A DNA stretch of 38,063 bases from Verrucomicrobiota bacterium (GCA_013285985.1 JABDGR010000011.1:1-38063); one strand, 5' to 3'; shown: positions 20,012 to 30,411, counted from the first letter of the stretch. Numbers and translations are program-made. Notes: generated by a model from the sequence alone, not told the origin.

Positions 20012-21559
20012 TTACACCGCCAGCTTCAGCAATTCCTTCGTCGCGGGTACATCGCGAATGACCTGGTCCGGGTCCGGCCCGGTGCCGATGTAGCGCAGGT
20101 TCGGCAGCGGAATTTTTTTGCCTCCGCGGGCCGCGACGTCAATCACGCTTTTGACGAGAAAAGCCGTGTAGCGTTGGGCGTTCTTTGGCAATTGGGCAAA
20201 TTCTCTCACACCGGCGATGTCTTCATTCCAGCCGGGTAGGTGGGCATAGACCGGTTGCAGCGATTGCCGCGCGCGGTCTTCTCTCGGCACTCCGGCGGTG
20301 AGCGCGCCGTCCTTGGCGCGATAGCCGGTGCACACTTGCAGTTCGCCGTGCCAGTGGCCGCGGTGGGTCAGCGCATCGAGCTTGTTGATGACGATGTCCT
20401 GAAAGCCCCCGTAGCGCAGGGCATCGCCTTTTTCCACGGCGTCAAACCAGCCGACCATCCGCTGGCGGCCGGTGCTCGTGCCGTATTCCAACTCGCGCAA
20501 AAGCTTACCCAGCGGGTGGGCGTCTTCCATCTGCGTCAGAAAAACGTGGGTGCCGACCTTGGTGTCGTAGGCCTTGCAGCAGCCGATGGTGTGTACCGCT
20601 TGGCAGGGAATCCCCGCGCTCAGGAAAAATTCCGGTGTGTAAGTGTGCGAGGCCGTGACGTTCGGCGGGAAACCATGCCGCTTGTCCAGCCAGTAGCTCT
20701 GGCCGAACTCGCCGATGACGTGCTGCCCCCCGGCCAGTGCCGTGAGTACGGCCTCGCGTACATCGCCAATGCGCGGGCGCAGTCGCTGCCCGGCCTGCCA
20801 GTAGGCTTCCAGGAGTTCGTCCGTCTTGAACGAGAATGGCTCTTCGCCCCGGAATTTTTCAAAATCAAATTCCTCCTTGGCAAAGATGCCCGCCTCGATG
20901 CTGGCGTGGTTGGCGCGTGCTTCGGCCAGCGAAAGCCGCTCAAAAAAGTGCTTCCAGTGCACCGGCGCCACGAGGCAGATTTCCTTGATGACCCGCAGAG
21001 CCCGGTTGACGCGGGTGCGGAATTTTCGCGCGAAGTCTTCGCGCCCGCCGAGGAAGTCGCCGTAGTAAATCGGCCAGTGGCTCGCTTCATCCGTGTAGGC
21101 CGGGCTGATGCCGCGGCCCGTCGATCCCCGTTGCGGTTCGCCGAGGACGTGCGTGCGGTAATCCTCCCAGGCCAGGTCGAGCAGCCGGTGCGAAAGGTCG
21201 GAAACCATGGTGCGCTCGTCAATCAGCAGGCGCTCGAAGACACGGAAACCGCGGCGCTCCAGCGGGTCGATCTCCCAGAGGAATTTTCGCGGGTCGGCCA
21301 CCACGCCCGCCCCGATGGCCAGGGTGGGCACATCGGCGTCAATCACGCCCGCCGGGAGCAGGTTGAGCTTCAGGCCGCCCGCCGTATGGCCCGAATTCGC
21401 GCCGCCGTTGACCTTGAGCACCACGCCCACCGCATCGCTCCGCTTTGTGCTCGCGCGCAGCTCGGAGGCGATTTCATAGACGAGACGCCCCTTGCCTTCA
21501 TCGCCCATGCTGATGCCCACGTCGGCGATTAACTGGCTGGTAAAGGGTGGCAGGGCCAT
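20012..21559 (-). CDS. purA: Adenylosuccinate synthetase family protein (divergent, 515 aa)
   Basis: [13 protein letters not shown]-loop-like motif, [27 protein letters not shown]-terminal [11 protein letters not shown]. Confidence 0.82.
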   Translation of the reverse strand: MALPPFTSQLIADVGISMGDEGKGRLVYEIASELRASTKRSDAVGVVLKVNGGANSGHTAGGLKLNLLPAGVIDADVPTLAIGAGVVADPRKFLWEIDPLERRGFRVFERLLIDERTMVSDLSHRLLDLAWEDYRTHVLGEPQRGSTGRGISPAYTDEASHWPIYYGDFLGGREDFARKFRTRVNRALRVIKEICLVAPVHWKHFFERLSLAEARANHASIEAGIFAKEEFDFEKFRGEEPFSFKTDELLEAYWQAGQRLRPRIGDVREAVLTALAGGQHVIGEFGQSYWLDKRHGFPPNVTASHTYTPEFFLSAGIPCQAVHTIGCCKAYDTKVGTHVFLTQMEDAHPLGKLLRELEYGTSTGRQRMVGWFDAVEKGDALRYGGFQDIVINKLDALTHRGHWHGELQVCTGYRAKDGALTAGVPREDRARQSLQPVYAHLPGWNEDIAGVREFAQLPKNAQRYTAFLVKSVIDVAARGGKKIPLPNLRYIGTGPDPDQVIRDVPATKELLKLAV

Positions 21560-21615
21560 GGCAACGTAAAATAAAAAACGAAATAAACTGAAACAGCAAA
21601 AGTTTTTTGGAAATC

Positions 21616-22251
21616 TCAGAGCCAGTTTTCATGTCCGCCGCAATAGACCGGGCGCAACGAGAGCGGGCGGTCGAGTATTTCCCGCAACACAAACGCTTGC
21701 CGGGCGGACGACGGCGAGGCCAGCAAAGGTTTGAGATTTGCCACTGGGGCTGGACCATAGCTGTATTTAACGGGTGATTCATCCGGCGTGCTTTCCGGCA
21801 GCGCATAGGCCGCGGCTTCCGTGGCGGCGGCTTCCATGGTTGCGGCATCCGTATTGGGGGAAATTGTAGCCACCGGCATGACCATTGGCGCTGGTATGGC
21901 CGGTTGCGGTGCCGGGGTGAGGCGCTGGTAAGTGGAAATCGGTTTCGGCGCAGGCCTTGGCGGGACGCCCATATTGGGCACGGTCCGCGGGCGCCGGGGC
22001 GCCGGCGCTGCTGGTGCAGGCGAAGTTTGCATTGGCTGCTGCTGCCGCTGCACGACGCGCCGGCGGATTTCCTCCTGAATTTCCCGGTAACGCTTGTCCG
22101 CCTCCGTCAACTGCGGTTCGGCCGGAGGCAAGTTGTTATTCGTTGTCGGCCGCTCGCTTGGGGAATCCTTCTGCGCCCCTTTGGATTTTTCCAGCATCGC
22201 GCGCAGCCCGACGAATACGGCGACGATGAGGACGATGATGGCATGATCCAT
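21616..22251 (-). CDS. Hypothetical Pro/Ala-rich protein with N-terminal membrane anchor
   Basis: Open frame between floA and purA in the same orientation; [20 protein letters not shown] hydrophobic start, then a low-complexity Pro-rich region. Confidence 0.6.
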   Translation of the reverse strand: MDHAIIVLIVAVFVGLRAMLEKSKGAQKDSPSERPTTNNNLPPAEPQLTEADKRYREIQEEIRRRVVQRQQQPMQTSPAPAAPAPRRPRTVPNMGVPPRPAPKPISTYQRLTPAPQPAIPAPMVMPVATISPNTDAATMEAAATEAAAYALPESTPDESPVKYSYGPAPVANLKPLLASPSSARQAFVLREILDRPLSLRPVYCGGHENWL

Positions 22252-22303
22252 GGCGCTGGAAAATTAAGGATGAAAAATAGCGGCGTAATTTGTGGTGCGG
22301 AAT

Positions 22304-23341
22304 CTATGGCTTCGCCGGCTGGTCGCCCGGCTGGCCGATGGTCTGCCTCATGCCGGTGTCGGCCGTCAGGTTCTGCATCTTGTAGTAATCCATGAAGCCC
22401 ATGCGGCCATTGCGCATCGCGTCCGCCAGCGCCTGCGGCACCTGCGCCTCGGCCTCGACGACCTTCGCGCGCATCTCCTGCACCCGCGCCTTCATTTCCT
22501 GTTCGACGGCGACGGCCGCCGCGCGGCGGATTTCCGCCTGCGCCTGCGCCATGTTCTTGTTCGCCATGGCCTGCGCTTCTTGCAATTTCGCGCCGATGTT
22601 TTCGCCCACGTCCACGTCCGCGATGTCGATCGAAATGATTTCAAACGCCGTGCCCACGTCCAGTCCGCGCGCCAGCACGGTCTTGGAGATGCGGTCCGGG
22701 TTTTCGAGCACAAATTTGTACGTGTCCGCCGAGCCGATGGTGGTGACGATGCCTTCGCCCACGCGCGCAATGATCGTTTCCTCCAGCGCATTGCCGACGT
22801 ACCGTTCCAGGTTTGAGCGCACCGTCACCCGCGCCTTCACCTTGACCTGGATGCCGTCCTTCGCCACGCCGTCAATCGTCAGGCGGCCCGATTGTGGATT
22901 CGGGCAGTCAATGACCTTCGGGTTGATGGAAGTCTTGACGGCTTCGAGCACGCTCTTGTTCGTGCCCTTCGTCGAAAGGTCAATCGCGCACGCCCGCCCC
23001 CAGTCGAGGTTGATGTTCGCCTTCTGCGCCATGATCAGCGCCTGCACCGTCTGGATCAGGTTGCCGTCGGCCAAATAATGCGCTTCGAGCAAATCCACCT
23101 CAATCGGAATGCCAGCTTTCGAAGCCGTGATGCGCGCATCCGTCACTAATACATAAGGCACGCCGCGCAGGCGCATCGCCAGCAGGGTCAGCCCGGAAAT
23201 CGGCGCTCCGGCCAGCCGCGCCTTCAGCCAGGTAAAGAAAAACGTGATGAACAGCACCCCACCCACGACGACCATGACGGCGATCACGACATAGACGATG
23301 GTGAGCAGATTGACGGGAATTTGGGCAAGGAGGGTGGTCAT
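22304..23341 (-). CDS. floA: Flotillin-like protein FloA (UPF0365/YqfA family)
   Basis: N-terminal TM hairpin, [55 protein letters not shown]-like Ala/Glu-rich region. Start at MTTLLAQ. Confidence 0.93.
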   Translation of the reverse strand: MTTLLAQIPVNLLTIVYVVIAVMVVVGGVLFITFFFTWLKARLAGAPISGLTLLAMRLRGVPYVLVTDARITASKAGIPIEVDLLEAHYLADGNLIQTVQALIMAQKANINLDWGRACAIDLSTKGTNKSVLEAVKTSINPKVIDCPNPQSGRLTIDGVAKDGIQVKVKARVTVRSNLERYVGNALEETIIARVGEGIVTTIGSADTYKFVLENPDRISKTVLARGLDVGTAFEIISIDIADVDVGENIGAKLQEAQAMANKNMAQAQAEIRRAAAVAVEQEMKARVQEMRAKVVEAEAQVPQALADAMRNGRMGFMDYYKMQNLTADTGMRQTIGQPGDQPAKP

Positions 23342-23476
23342 GGGGGAAATCAGGGTTGGGATTGAAGGAACGCTGGCGGGCCGGCCCGGTTGGGCCAAGC
23401 CACTGCCCATCATTCTTTCCTTCGCCCGCCGTATCGCAAGGCGAAACGGTCGGGGGTGCCGCGCCTCGTTTTCGGC

Positions 23477-24019
23477 CTAATGCTTGCCCGGGCCCGAAGA
23501 CACTACCACGCTCGCCGCCCGCAGCAGGCGGTCATTGAGCAAATACCCCGGTCGCAACACTTGCAGCACGTGGCCGTCAGCGACCTCCGCGCTCGGCTGC
23601 TGGGCGACGGATTCGTGAAATTTCGCGTCAAACGGCTGGCCCGTAGGGTCAATCTCCTTGAGCCCATGCTGCGCGAGCACCCCGCGCAGTTGGTCGGAAA
23701 TCAGTTTGATGCCGTCAATCACCGCCTTGGCCTCGGGGTGGGCCTGGAGGGACGCTTGCAAGCCAAGGCGCAGGTTATCCAGCGCGGGCAAAAGGTCTTC
23801 GAGCAGCGCGGCGGCGGCGGTGCGGCGGGTGTCCTCCTTCTCGCGCGCGGCGCGGCGGCGGAAGTTGTCGAGGTCGGCCATCGCCCGCACGTAGTGGTCC
23901 TTGAATTTCGCGGTCTCGGCCTGGGCGGCATCGAGCTGCGCCAGCAGCGCCGTGGCGTCCGCCGGCGGCGTGGCTTCTGGCTGGTCGTCGAAAGATGATG
24001 GCTCAGGCGCTTTGCTCAT
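23477..24019 (-). CDS. grpE: Nucleotide exchange factor GrpE
   Basis: YVRAMADLDNFRRRAAREKEDTRRTAAAALLEDLLPALDNL, FDAKFHESVA, VLQVLRPGYLLNDRLLRAASVVVS. Start at MSKAPEP. Confidence 0.95.
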   Translation of the reverse strand: MSKAPEPSSFDDQPEATPPADATALLAQLDAAQAETAKFKDHYVRAMADLDNFRRRAAREKEDTRRTAAAALLEDLLPALDNLRLGLQASLQAHPEAKAVIDGIKLISDQLRGVLAQHGLKEIDPTGQPFDAKFHESVAQQPSAEVADGHVLQVLRPGYLLNDRLLRAASVVVSSGPGKH

Positions 24020-24080
24020 GAATAAAACAAATAAAAATACGCCCAAGATGCCAATGGCGCAAGGAGAACTTGGGGCGCAA

Positions 24081-24887
24081 TCACAATTCGGCCGCCGCTG
24101 CTTCATCCACCAGCCAGGTCACGCGGCTCGCGTACGCTTTGTGGATTTGCGACGGCAATATTTTCGGATCATACGGCCCGCGCAGCACCGCCTTGAGCAC
24201 CGCCGCTTTGTTCGCGCCGTTCGCCACTATAACTACGCGGGCGCACCGCGCCAGCCCGGCTTGTGTAATGGTCAACCGCCAGCCGCGCCCCGGCCATTCA
24301 ACCGCCGCAAAATTGTCTGCCAGGCTGGAGCCAATGAGCGTGCAGCCGGGAAAGAGCGACGCCGTGTGCCCGTCGTCCCCCATGCCGAGGAAGCACACAT
24401 CAAAACAATTTTTCGCGCCAAAACGGGAGTTCCACGTTCGATTAAACGCTTCTGCGCAAAACAGGGGCGGCAAATCAACCGGCCAGGGAATTTTCGCTTC
24501 CGCCGGCACACCCAGCGGCGTCAGCATCAGTCGGTCGGCATTGCCGAAATTCGAATCGTCCGACTCCAGCGGCGCGCTGCGCTCGTCGCTTGTCAGCCAG
24601 AGGCAGTTTTTCCACACCGTTTTCGGCAGCTTCTTTTTCCCCGCCGCCCACAAGTAAAAAGCCTTCGGCGTCGAACCGCCGGACAACCCCACGGTAATCG
24701 GCGCGTTTTTTTCGGTCTCTGCCTTGCGCAATATATCCACCATCCCGCGAAAGGTCTCGTCGAGTGTGCCCACCCGCAAAGTGCCGTAATCGCTTTTGAT
24801 TTCGCGCATACTCAGGGCATTTTCATTTCGCGCGCTCGAAAGACAATCCCAAATCCTGCCGGGGTTTTGCTCTTCCGGCAGGCTCAT
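24081..24887 (-). CDS. pgl: 6-phosphogluconolactonase
   Basis: GLSGGSTPKAFY, WLTSDERSAPLESDDSNFG, FLGMGDDGHTASLFPG. Confidence 0.93.
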   Translation of the reverse strand: MSLPEEQNPGRIWDCLSSARNENALSMREIKSDYGTLRVGTLDETFRGMVDILRKAETEKNAPITVGLSGGSTPKAFYLWAAGKKKLPKTVWKNCLWLTSDERSAPLESDDSNFGNADRLMLTPLGVPAEAKIPWPVDLPPLFCAEAFNRTWNSRFGAKNCFDVCFLGMGDDGHTASLFPGCTLIGSSLADNFAAVEWPGRGWRLTITQAGLARCARVVIVANGANKAAVLKAVLRGPYDPKILPSQIHKAYASRVTWLVDEAAAAEL

Positions 24888-24954
24888 ATTTGCCCTTGTC
24901 TATCGCACTCGTGTGTAAAAAATCAGCACGACCCCCCGGGAAGGAAAAACCACC

Positions 24955-26457
24955 ATGCGTACCCCATTGTTAGCTTTCGCCTTAGTGTTGTCCATCTACC
25001 CGTGCGTTTCCGCGCAAACTGCGCGATATGACGACCATCAGAACATGATGGACCAGCTGGGCATCACCCAATTGCGTCCAGGGAAAAACGGCAATCCTGG
25101 GACCGGCCCGGGCTTTGAAGAGGCCACGGCCAACCCATGGAAAGACTCCATGCCCGACCCGCTGAAAATGAAAGACGGCACCCCGGTAACCCGTCCCGAC
25201 CAATGGCCCGCGCGCCGCGCCGAAATTTTGGAAGATTTCGAACGAGAGGTTTATGGCCGCGTCCCCGCCAACGTGCCCAAGGTCACTTGGGAAATCACTG
25301 CCACCACCACCGGCGCCAGCGGCGGCATCTCCACTGTGACCAAGTACCTGACGGGCCATGTGGACAACCGCGCCTACCCGCAAATCACGGTGAATATTCG
25401 CGCCAGCTTTACCGTGCCGGCCAACGCCACCGGCCTGGTGCCGGTGATGTTTAACTTCGGTCCGGTTGCGGGCCCGCCTCCAGATACTTTAACCGCCGCG
25501 CAAGCCGCCCAAGTGGACAAGCTCTTAAAGACCCTCATCATCGACGAAGACCCCGCCGCGAAAGACATTTTTGACCGCCATCCCACCTACAAAGTTATTT
25601 CCGGGCCGCCGGGCGCACCCGCCACTGCCGGCGGGGCGGTTCCCTGGACGCAGTTGGCCATAGCCAAAGGCTGGGGTTACGGCTCCATCGACCCCACCAG
25701 CGTCCAGCCCGACAACAATAGTTTGACCACCGCGGGCATCATCGGCCTGACCAACCAGGGTCAGCCCCGCAAACCGGACGACTGGGGCGCGCTGCGCGCG
25801 TGGGGCTGGGGCGTCAGCCAACTCATTGACTATTTCGCCGCTCATCCCGACTCGAAAGTGAATCCTAAGAAAATCGGCATCGACGGCGTCTCCCGCTACG
25901 GCAAGGCGTCTCTCGTCACGGAGGCGTTCGACCCGCGTGTGGCCGTTGCGCTCGTGGCGTCTTCCGGCGAAGGCGGCGCGAAGCTGCATCGCCACGATTT
26001 TGGCGAGGCGGTGGAAAACCTCACTGGTGGCGAATATTACTGGATGGCCGGAAATTTCCTCAAGTATGGCGCGGCCGAACCCTTCGTGAAGACGGCGGCG
26101 GATTTGCCCGTGGACTCGCACGAGCTTATCGCCCTGTGCGCACCGCGCCCAGTATTCATCAGTTACGGGGTCGAGTCCGCGGGTGACCCCAAATGGGTGG
26201 ACGCCCACGGCAGTTTCATGGCAGGCGTGCTCGCGGGGCCGGTTTATCGTCTCTTGGGCAAAAAAGATTTCGGCACGCCCGGTGATTATTTGACGGATGC
26301 AATGCCCCCGGTCGGGCAGTTGATTGGCGGCGAACTCGCCTGGCGGCAGCACGAAGGCGGGCACACCGAGGTGCCCAACTGGCCCTCGTTCTTCGAGTGG
26401 GTGGGGCGGTATATTCAAGCTCCAACGTCAATATTGTCTGCTACCTGGGTCAACTAA
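24955..26457 (+). CDS. Secreted carbohydrate esterase, glucuronoyl esterase (CE15)-like
   Basis: Signal peptide MRTPLLAFALVLSIYPCVSAQ; IGIDGVSRYGKASLVTEAFDPRV nucleophile motif (GxSRxGK); late His motif WRQHEGGHTEVPNW. Confidence 0.85.
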   Translation: MRTPLLAFALVLSIYPCVSAQTARYDDHQNMMDQLGITQLRPGKNGNPGTGPGFEEATANPWKDSMPDPLKMKDGTPVTRPDQWPARRAEILEDFEREVYGRVPANVPKVTWEITATTTGASGGISTVTKYLTGHVDNRAYPQITVNIRASFTVPANATGLVPVMFNFGPVAGPPPDTLTAAQAAQVDKLLKTLIIDEDPAAKDIFDRHPTYKVISGPPGAPATAGGAVPWTQLAIAKGWGYGSIDPTSVQPDNNSLTTAGIIGLTNQGQPRKPDDWGALRAWGWGVSQLIDYFAAHPDSKVNPKKIGIDGVSRYGKASLVTEAFDPRVAVALVASSGEGGAKLHRHDFGEAVENLTGGEYYWMAGNFLKYGAAEPFVKTAADLPVDSHELIALCAPRPVFISYGVESAGDPKWVDAHGSFMAGVLAGPVYRLLGKKDFGTPGDYLTDAMPPVGQLIGGELAWRQHEGGHTEVPNWPSFFEWVGRYIQAPTSILSATWVN

Positions 26458-26464
26458 ACCGGCC

Positions 26465-27316
26465 ATGACCCTCGCCCGAAAATTATTTCCGGCACTGGCG
26501 GTGTTCGTGTGCCTGGCCGGTTTGGCTCACGCGCAAATCCCGCCTGCCGACCAGCCCTCACCCCGAGCCGACGCCAATTCGCAACTCGCCCACCAGCAGT
26601 TGCTCGAGAAGGCAAAAAAGGGAGGCATCGACATTTATTTCGAGGGCGATTCCATCACCCGCCGTTGGGGCGCCACGGATTACCCGGACTTTCTCGCCAA
26701 CTGGAAACAAAATTTCTACGGTTGGAACGCCGCCGATTTCGGCTGGGGCGGTGACCGGGTTGAAAACATCCTCTGGCGGCTCGAAAATGGCGAGTTAGAC
26801 GGCGTGAACCCCAAGGTCATTGTCCTTTTGGCCGGCACCAACAACGTCGGCGCGCGCCTCCCGGATGTCGCCCGCATTGCCGGCATCACCAAGGGAATCA
26901 AGGCCATCCTCGATGCCTGCCGGCAGAAGGCGCCTAAGGCTGTCATCATTCTCACCGCCATTTTCCCGCGCAACGACAACCCGGCCGTCATCCCCGCCAT
27001 TAACCAAATCAACGCGAACATCGCCCAATTCGCCGACGGGAAAACCATCCGTTTTCTCAACGTCAATGACCGGCTGGCGGACAAGGACGGCAAGTTGCTC
27101 GACGGCATGATGAACCCCGGCGACAAATTGCATCCCACGCTGAAGGGCTACCAAGTCTGGGCCGACGGGCTGAAGTCGATACTCACCGAATTACTTGGGC
27201 CGCCCGCCAAAGAGGACCACGCCCCGCCGCCCACCGGCGACCCCAGCGCAGCAAACCGCGGTACTTCACGCGCCTCTGCCACTGCTCCGGCGACTGCGTC
27301 GTCATCCGCCAAGTGA
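26465..27316 (+). CDS. Secreted SGNH/GDSL hydrolase
   Basis: Signal peptide; IDIYFEGDSITRRWG, GWGGDRVENILWRL, VIVLLAGTNNVG, DKLHPTLKGY blocks. ATG at 26465, 7 bp after the CE15 stop. Confidence 0.92.
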   Translation: MTLARKLFPALAVFVCLAGLAHAQIPPADQPSPRADANSQLAHQQLLEKAKKGGIDIYFEGDSITRRWGATDYPDFLANWKQNFYGWNAADFGWGGDRVENILWRLENGELDGVNPKVIVLLAGTNNVGARLPDVARIAGITKGIKAILDACRQKAPKAVIILTAIFPRNDNPAVIPAINQINANIAQFADGKTIRFLNVNDRLADKDGKLLDGMMNPGDKLHPTLKGYQVWADGLKSILTELLGPPAKEDHAPPPTGDPSAANRGTSRASATAPATASSSAK

Positions 27317-27325
27317 TTCGTCCGC

Positions 27326-28321
27326 CTAAAAAAACAACGCCTCGGCCAGTTCCTTCACCCGTTCGATGGGTTTGACGTGCTGCGGGAAATCCACCGCGCC
27401 TTTGCCGAAGTCGGCCTTGATGCGCACACCGTCGCAATCTTTCGCGTGCGCCCAGAGGAAATTTTTCTTTCCGCCGTCGTATTGCCATTCGACTTCGAGT
27501 TCGTTGGTCGAGGCGGCCGCGAGCGGCTTCGCGAGGAAAGTCACCTCATCCGGGTGCTCGCCGGGCTTTTCACAATGGTCGAGGCAGGTTTCCTGCCAGC
27601 GCAAAAGGTTGGCCGCTTCGCCATCCGCGCCGGGCGCATAGCGGCATTCAACGCGCGCCAGGCCCGCGATGAGCGCGTCGGGTTCGTAGCTGCTCAAAAA
27701 TTGCCCGATGGACTGGCGTACCGGCAGCAGCCGCGCATACGCGAGGTCCATCACCGTTTCCGGCTTCGGCCAGTGCGTCTTGGCATAGTCCGCCCCTTCA
27801 ATGCACGAATCAAAGACGATGCGCGTGCACAGTTTGAGGTAGGGGAGATATAATTCCTCAATGCGGCGCGCCGGCACGCGGTGCAGCCAATGATACACTG
27901 GCAAATCGCTTTCCAGCCAGACGCTCACCTGGTTTTCCAAAAATCCCGCGGCGTTGACCGGGTAGCCGAGAATCAGCGCCTCGCAGCAGCACATTTGCCG
28001 CGTGCTTGGGCCGATGTAGCACTGTGAAAAAAGTTTCGCCTGCACGAACAGACTCTCGTTCGCGTCCTTCACCGGGCACAGCGCCACGATGCGGCATGGG
28101 TACACTTGCGCGAATTCAATGGCTTGGTCGAACACGCGCTGCGCCTCATCGGGTGGTGTCGCCAGCCCAAATTGCAGCACCAGGTTCATCTGCGACGCGC
28201 GAAACGCGGAGGGTTCCGCGCTGCCGTGCGGCGCGTCGCTCTGCCACATGCGCGAAAGTGTCTTGGACACGTCGGACAACCGCAGCGCCATCCCGGGCAA
28301 AACATCGAGCAGGGTGGTCAT
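27326..28321 (-). CDS. opcA: Glucose-6-phosphate dehydrogenase assembly protein OpcA-like
   Basis: NLVLQFGLA..., CRIVALCPVKD, LPVYHWLHRVPARRIEEL, RIVFDSCIEGADY; immediately downstream of zwf, as in classical zwf-opcA pairs. Start at MTTLLD. Confidence 0.85.
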   Translation of the reverse strand: MTTLLDVLPGMALRLSDVSKTLSRMWQSDAPHGSAEPSAFRASQMNLVLQFGLATPPDEAQRVFDQAIEFAQVYPCRIVALCPVKDANESLFVQAKLFSQCYIGPSTRQMCCCEALILGYPVNAAGFLENQVSVWLESDLPVYHWLHRVPARRIEELYLPYLKLCTRIVFDSCIEGADYAKTHWPKPETVMDLAYARLLPVRQSIGQFLSSYEPDALIAGLARVECRYAPGADGEAANLLRWQETCLDHCEKPGEHPDEVTFLAKPLAAASTNELEVEWQYDGGKKNFLWAHAKDCDGVRIKADFGKGAVDFPQHVKPIERVKELAEALFF

Positions 28322-28326
28322 GATTT

Positions 28327-29874
28327 TTACGGCCCGGCCCGGCGCCATTCATGATGTTGATCCCACAGCAGACGGTCGCCCGCCAGCGGCCCCCACGAGC
28401 CGGCCGCGTAATTTTCCAGGCCGCGTTTGCCGCCTTCCTGCCAGAAATCGAGAATCGGCGTGTACAGCCTCCACGAGGTCTCCGTCTCGTCGCCGCGGAT
28501 GAAGAGCGTCGAGTCGGACACGATGCAATCGAGGATGAGGCGCTCGTACGCTTCGGGCGTGTTCGAGCCGAATGTCGTCGCGTAGCGGAAGTGCATCTTC
28601 ACCGGTTGCGTGCGGGTTTCGAGGCCCGGCACCTTCGAGTTCATCAGCAAAGTAGTCCCTTCATCCGGCTGAATTTGGATGACGAGCGTGTTGGCCGCGA
28701 GGTTGAAGCGCTCGTGGTCGGCGAACAAAATCCCCGCCGGGCGCTTGAACTGCACCGCGATTTCCGATACCCGCCGCGCCAGCCGCTTGCCCGACCGCAG
28801 GTAGAATGGCACGCCCTGCCAGCGCCAGTTTTCGATGGATAGGCGCACCGCCGCGTAAGTCTCGGTGATGGAATCGGCCGGCACGCCCGCTTCCTGCATA
28901 TAACCCGGCACCTTCTGGCCCTGGATGAGTCCTTCCGTGTATTGTGCGCGCACCACGTCGCCGCCTTCCGCTTTCAGGTTGGCCGGCTGGATGCCTTTGA
29001 GCAGCTTCACTTTTTCATCGCGGATATCCTCCGCGCTCAATGACACCGGCGGCTCCATCGCCACCAGCGAAAGCAGCTGCATCGTGTGGTTTTGAATCAT
29101 GTCGCGCAGCGCCCCCGACTGGTCGTAGTAGCCCGCGCGCTCGCCGACGCCGAGGTCCTCCGCCACGGTGATTTGCACGCAATCCACATAGCGCCGGTTC
29201 CAAATCGGCTCAAAAATCGTGTTGGCAAAACGCAGCACCAGCAAATCCTGCACCGTCTCCTTGCCCAGGTAATGGTCAATGCGGTAGACCTGCGATTCCT
29301 CAAACTGGTTGCGGATGATGCGGTTCAAATCCTGCGCCGAGGCCAGGTCGCGCCCAAACGGCTTTTCGATAATCATCTTCGAGGCCAGCGGCGTGCCCGC
29401 GTGCCGCCGCGCCAGTCCGCTGACGCCGAGGTTTTCCAGCACCGGCTTGAAGACGTTCGGCGGTGTCGAGATGTAAAACACGCACTGCAAATCGCGTCCC
29501 AGCTGTTTTTCGATGGCGTCAATTTTCCCGCCCAGGGTCTTGAAGGCGTTGACGTCATCATAGCTGCCCGGAATGTAAAAAGTGTTGGCCTGCACGCGCG
29601 CCCACACGTCGTCCATCAGCGGCCGTCGGGAAAACTGCTTGATGTCCTTCGCCGTCTCCGCCCGAAAATCATTGTCCGGAATCGGTTTGCGCCCGAAGCC
29701 GATGAGGTAGAAGTCGGGCGACAGCAGGTTGTCCACCGCCAGGTTGAAAATGGCTGGCACCAGCTTGCGCGCGCACAAGTCGCCGGACGCCCCGAAGATG
29801 ACCAGGATCGTCGGCGGTGCACCGCGATGTTTGCTCAGGCCTTGGAGGAAGGGATGGCGGGAAGGTTCAACCAT
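28327..29874 (-). CDS. zwf: Glucose-6-phosphate 1-dehydrogenase
   Basis: ILVIFGASGDLCARKLVPAIFNL, YRIDHYLGKETVQDLLVLRFAN, LRSGKRLA. Confidence 0.97.
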   Translation of the reverse strand: MVEPSRHPFLQGLSKHRGAPPTILVIFGASGDLCARKLVPAIFNLAVDNLLSPDFYLIGFGRKPIPDNDFRAETAKDIKQFSRRPLMDDVWARVQANTFYIPGSYDDVNAFKTLGGKIDAIEKQLGRDLQCVFYISTPPNVFKPVLENLGVSGLARRHAGTPLASKMIIEKPFGRDLASAQDLNRIIRNQFEESQVYRIDHYLGKETVQDLLVLRFANTIFEPIWNRRYVDCVQITVAEDLGVGERAGYYDQSGALRDMIQNHTMQLLSLVAMEPPVSLSAEDIRDEKVKLLKGIQPANLKAEGGDVVRAQYTEGLIQGQKVPGYMQEAGVPADSITETYAAVRLSIENWRWQGVPFYLRSGKRLARRVSEIAVQFKRPAGILFADHERFNLAANTLVIQIQPDEGTTLLMNSKVPGLETRTQPVKMHFRYATTFGSNTPEAYERLILDCIVSDSTLFIRGDETETSWRLYTPILDFWQEGGKRGLENYAAGSWGPLAGDRLLWDQHHEWRRAGP

Positions 29875-29880
29875 GGGAAA

Positions 29881-30411
29881 TTAGGGCCGGCGCCCGTCGT
29901 TGCGGATGGGTGGAAGGTGGTTGGGAAGCAAGGGAATGCCGGCATGGAGCATCACCTCCGGCACCGCCCCATCAGAAACTCTCACCTCCACGATGTCGAA
30001 GCGAAAATGCGCCGGCCTTTGCTCCAGACCCCGCAGGTAGGCGCGCACCGCCCGGGCCAGGGCGTGCTTTTTACGCCGCGTCACCGAATGATACCCCGTC
30101 ACGGGGGCATGGGCCGCCCGGGTTCTGACCTCTCCGAAGACTAGCACTTCGCCGTCCCAGGCCACCAGGTCCAGCTCGTCCCGCCCATGCCGCCAGTTGC
30201 GGGCGACGATTTTCCAGCCCTTCTCCCGGAGGAACGTTGCGGCGGCCTCCTCACCAAGCCGTCCGCGCTCGCTGGCCGCTGTGTCGGGGCCCGGATTGCG
30301 CGTGCCCCAAAACCAGCGCCAGCGCGCGGCGATTATTCCCCCGGCCCGTTGCAACCAGCCAGTCATCAACCCAGCTTGCACGGCGCCGCCACCCGAGGCA
30401 ATCCTACGCAA
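29881..30411 (-). CDS. YraN family protein (UPF0102)
   Basis: GEEAAATFLREKGWKIVARNWRHGRDELDLVAWDGEVLVFGEVRTRA matches the YraN nuclease-like core. Confidence 0.9.
   Translation of the reverse strand: MRRIASGGGAVQAGLMTGWLQRAGGIIAARWRWFWGTRNPGPDTAASERGRLGEEAAATFLREKGWKIVARNWRHGRDELDLVAWDGEVLVFGEVRTRAAHAPVTGYHSVTRRKKHALARAVRAYLRGLEQRPAHFRFDIVEVRVSDGAVPEVMLHAGIPLLPNHLPPIRNDGRRP

Noticed and set aside
20240-21532. 430-aa plus-strand ORF
   Set aside because: Antisense shadow of the purA homologue.
20012-21559. PurZ (2-aminoadenine genome synthesis)
   Set aside because: The catalytic Asp in GDEGKG is retained, the protein is much longer than PurZ, and no phage genes are nearby.
29086-30144. 352-aa plus-strand ORF
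   Set aside because: Antisense to zwf and yraN; composition typical of a shadow frame.
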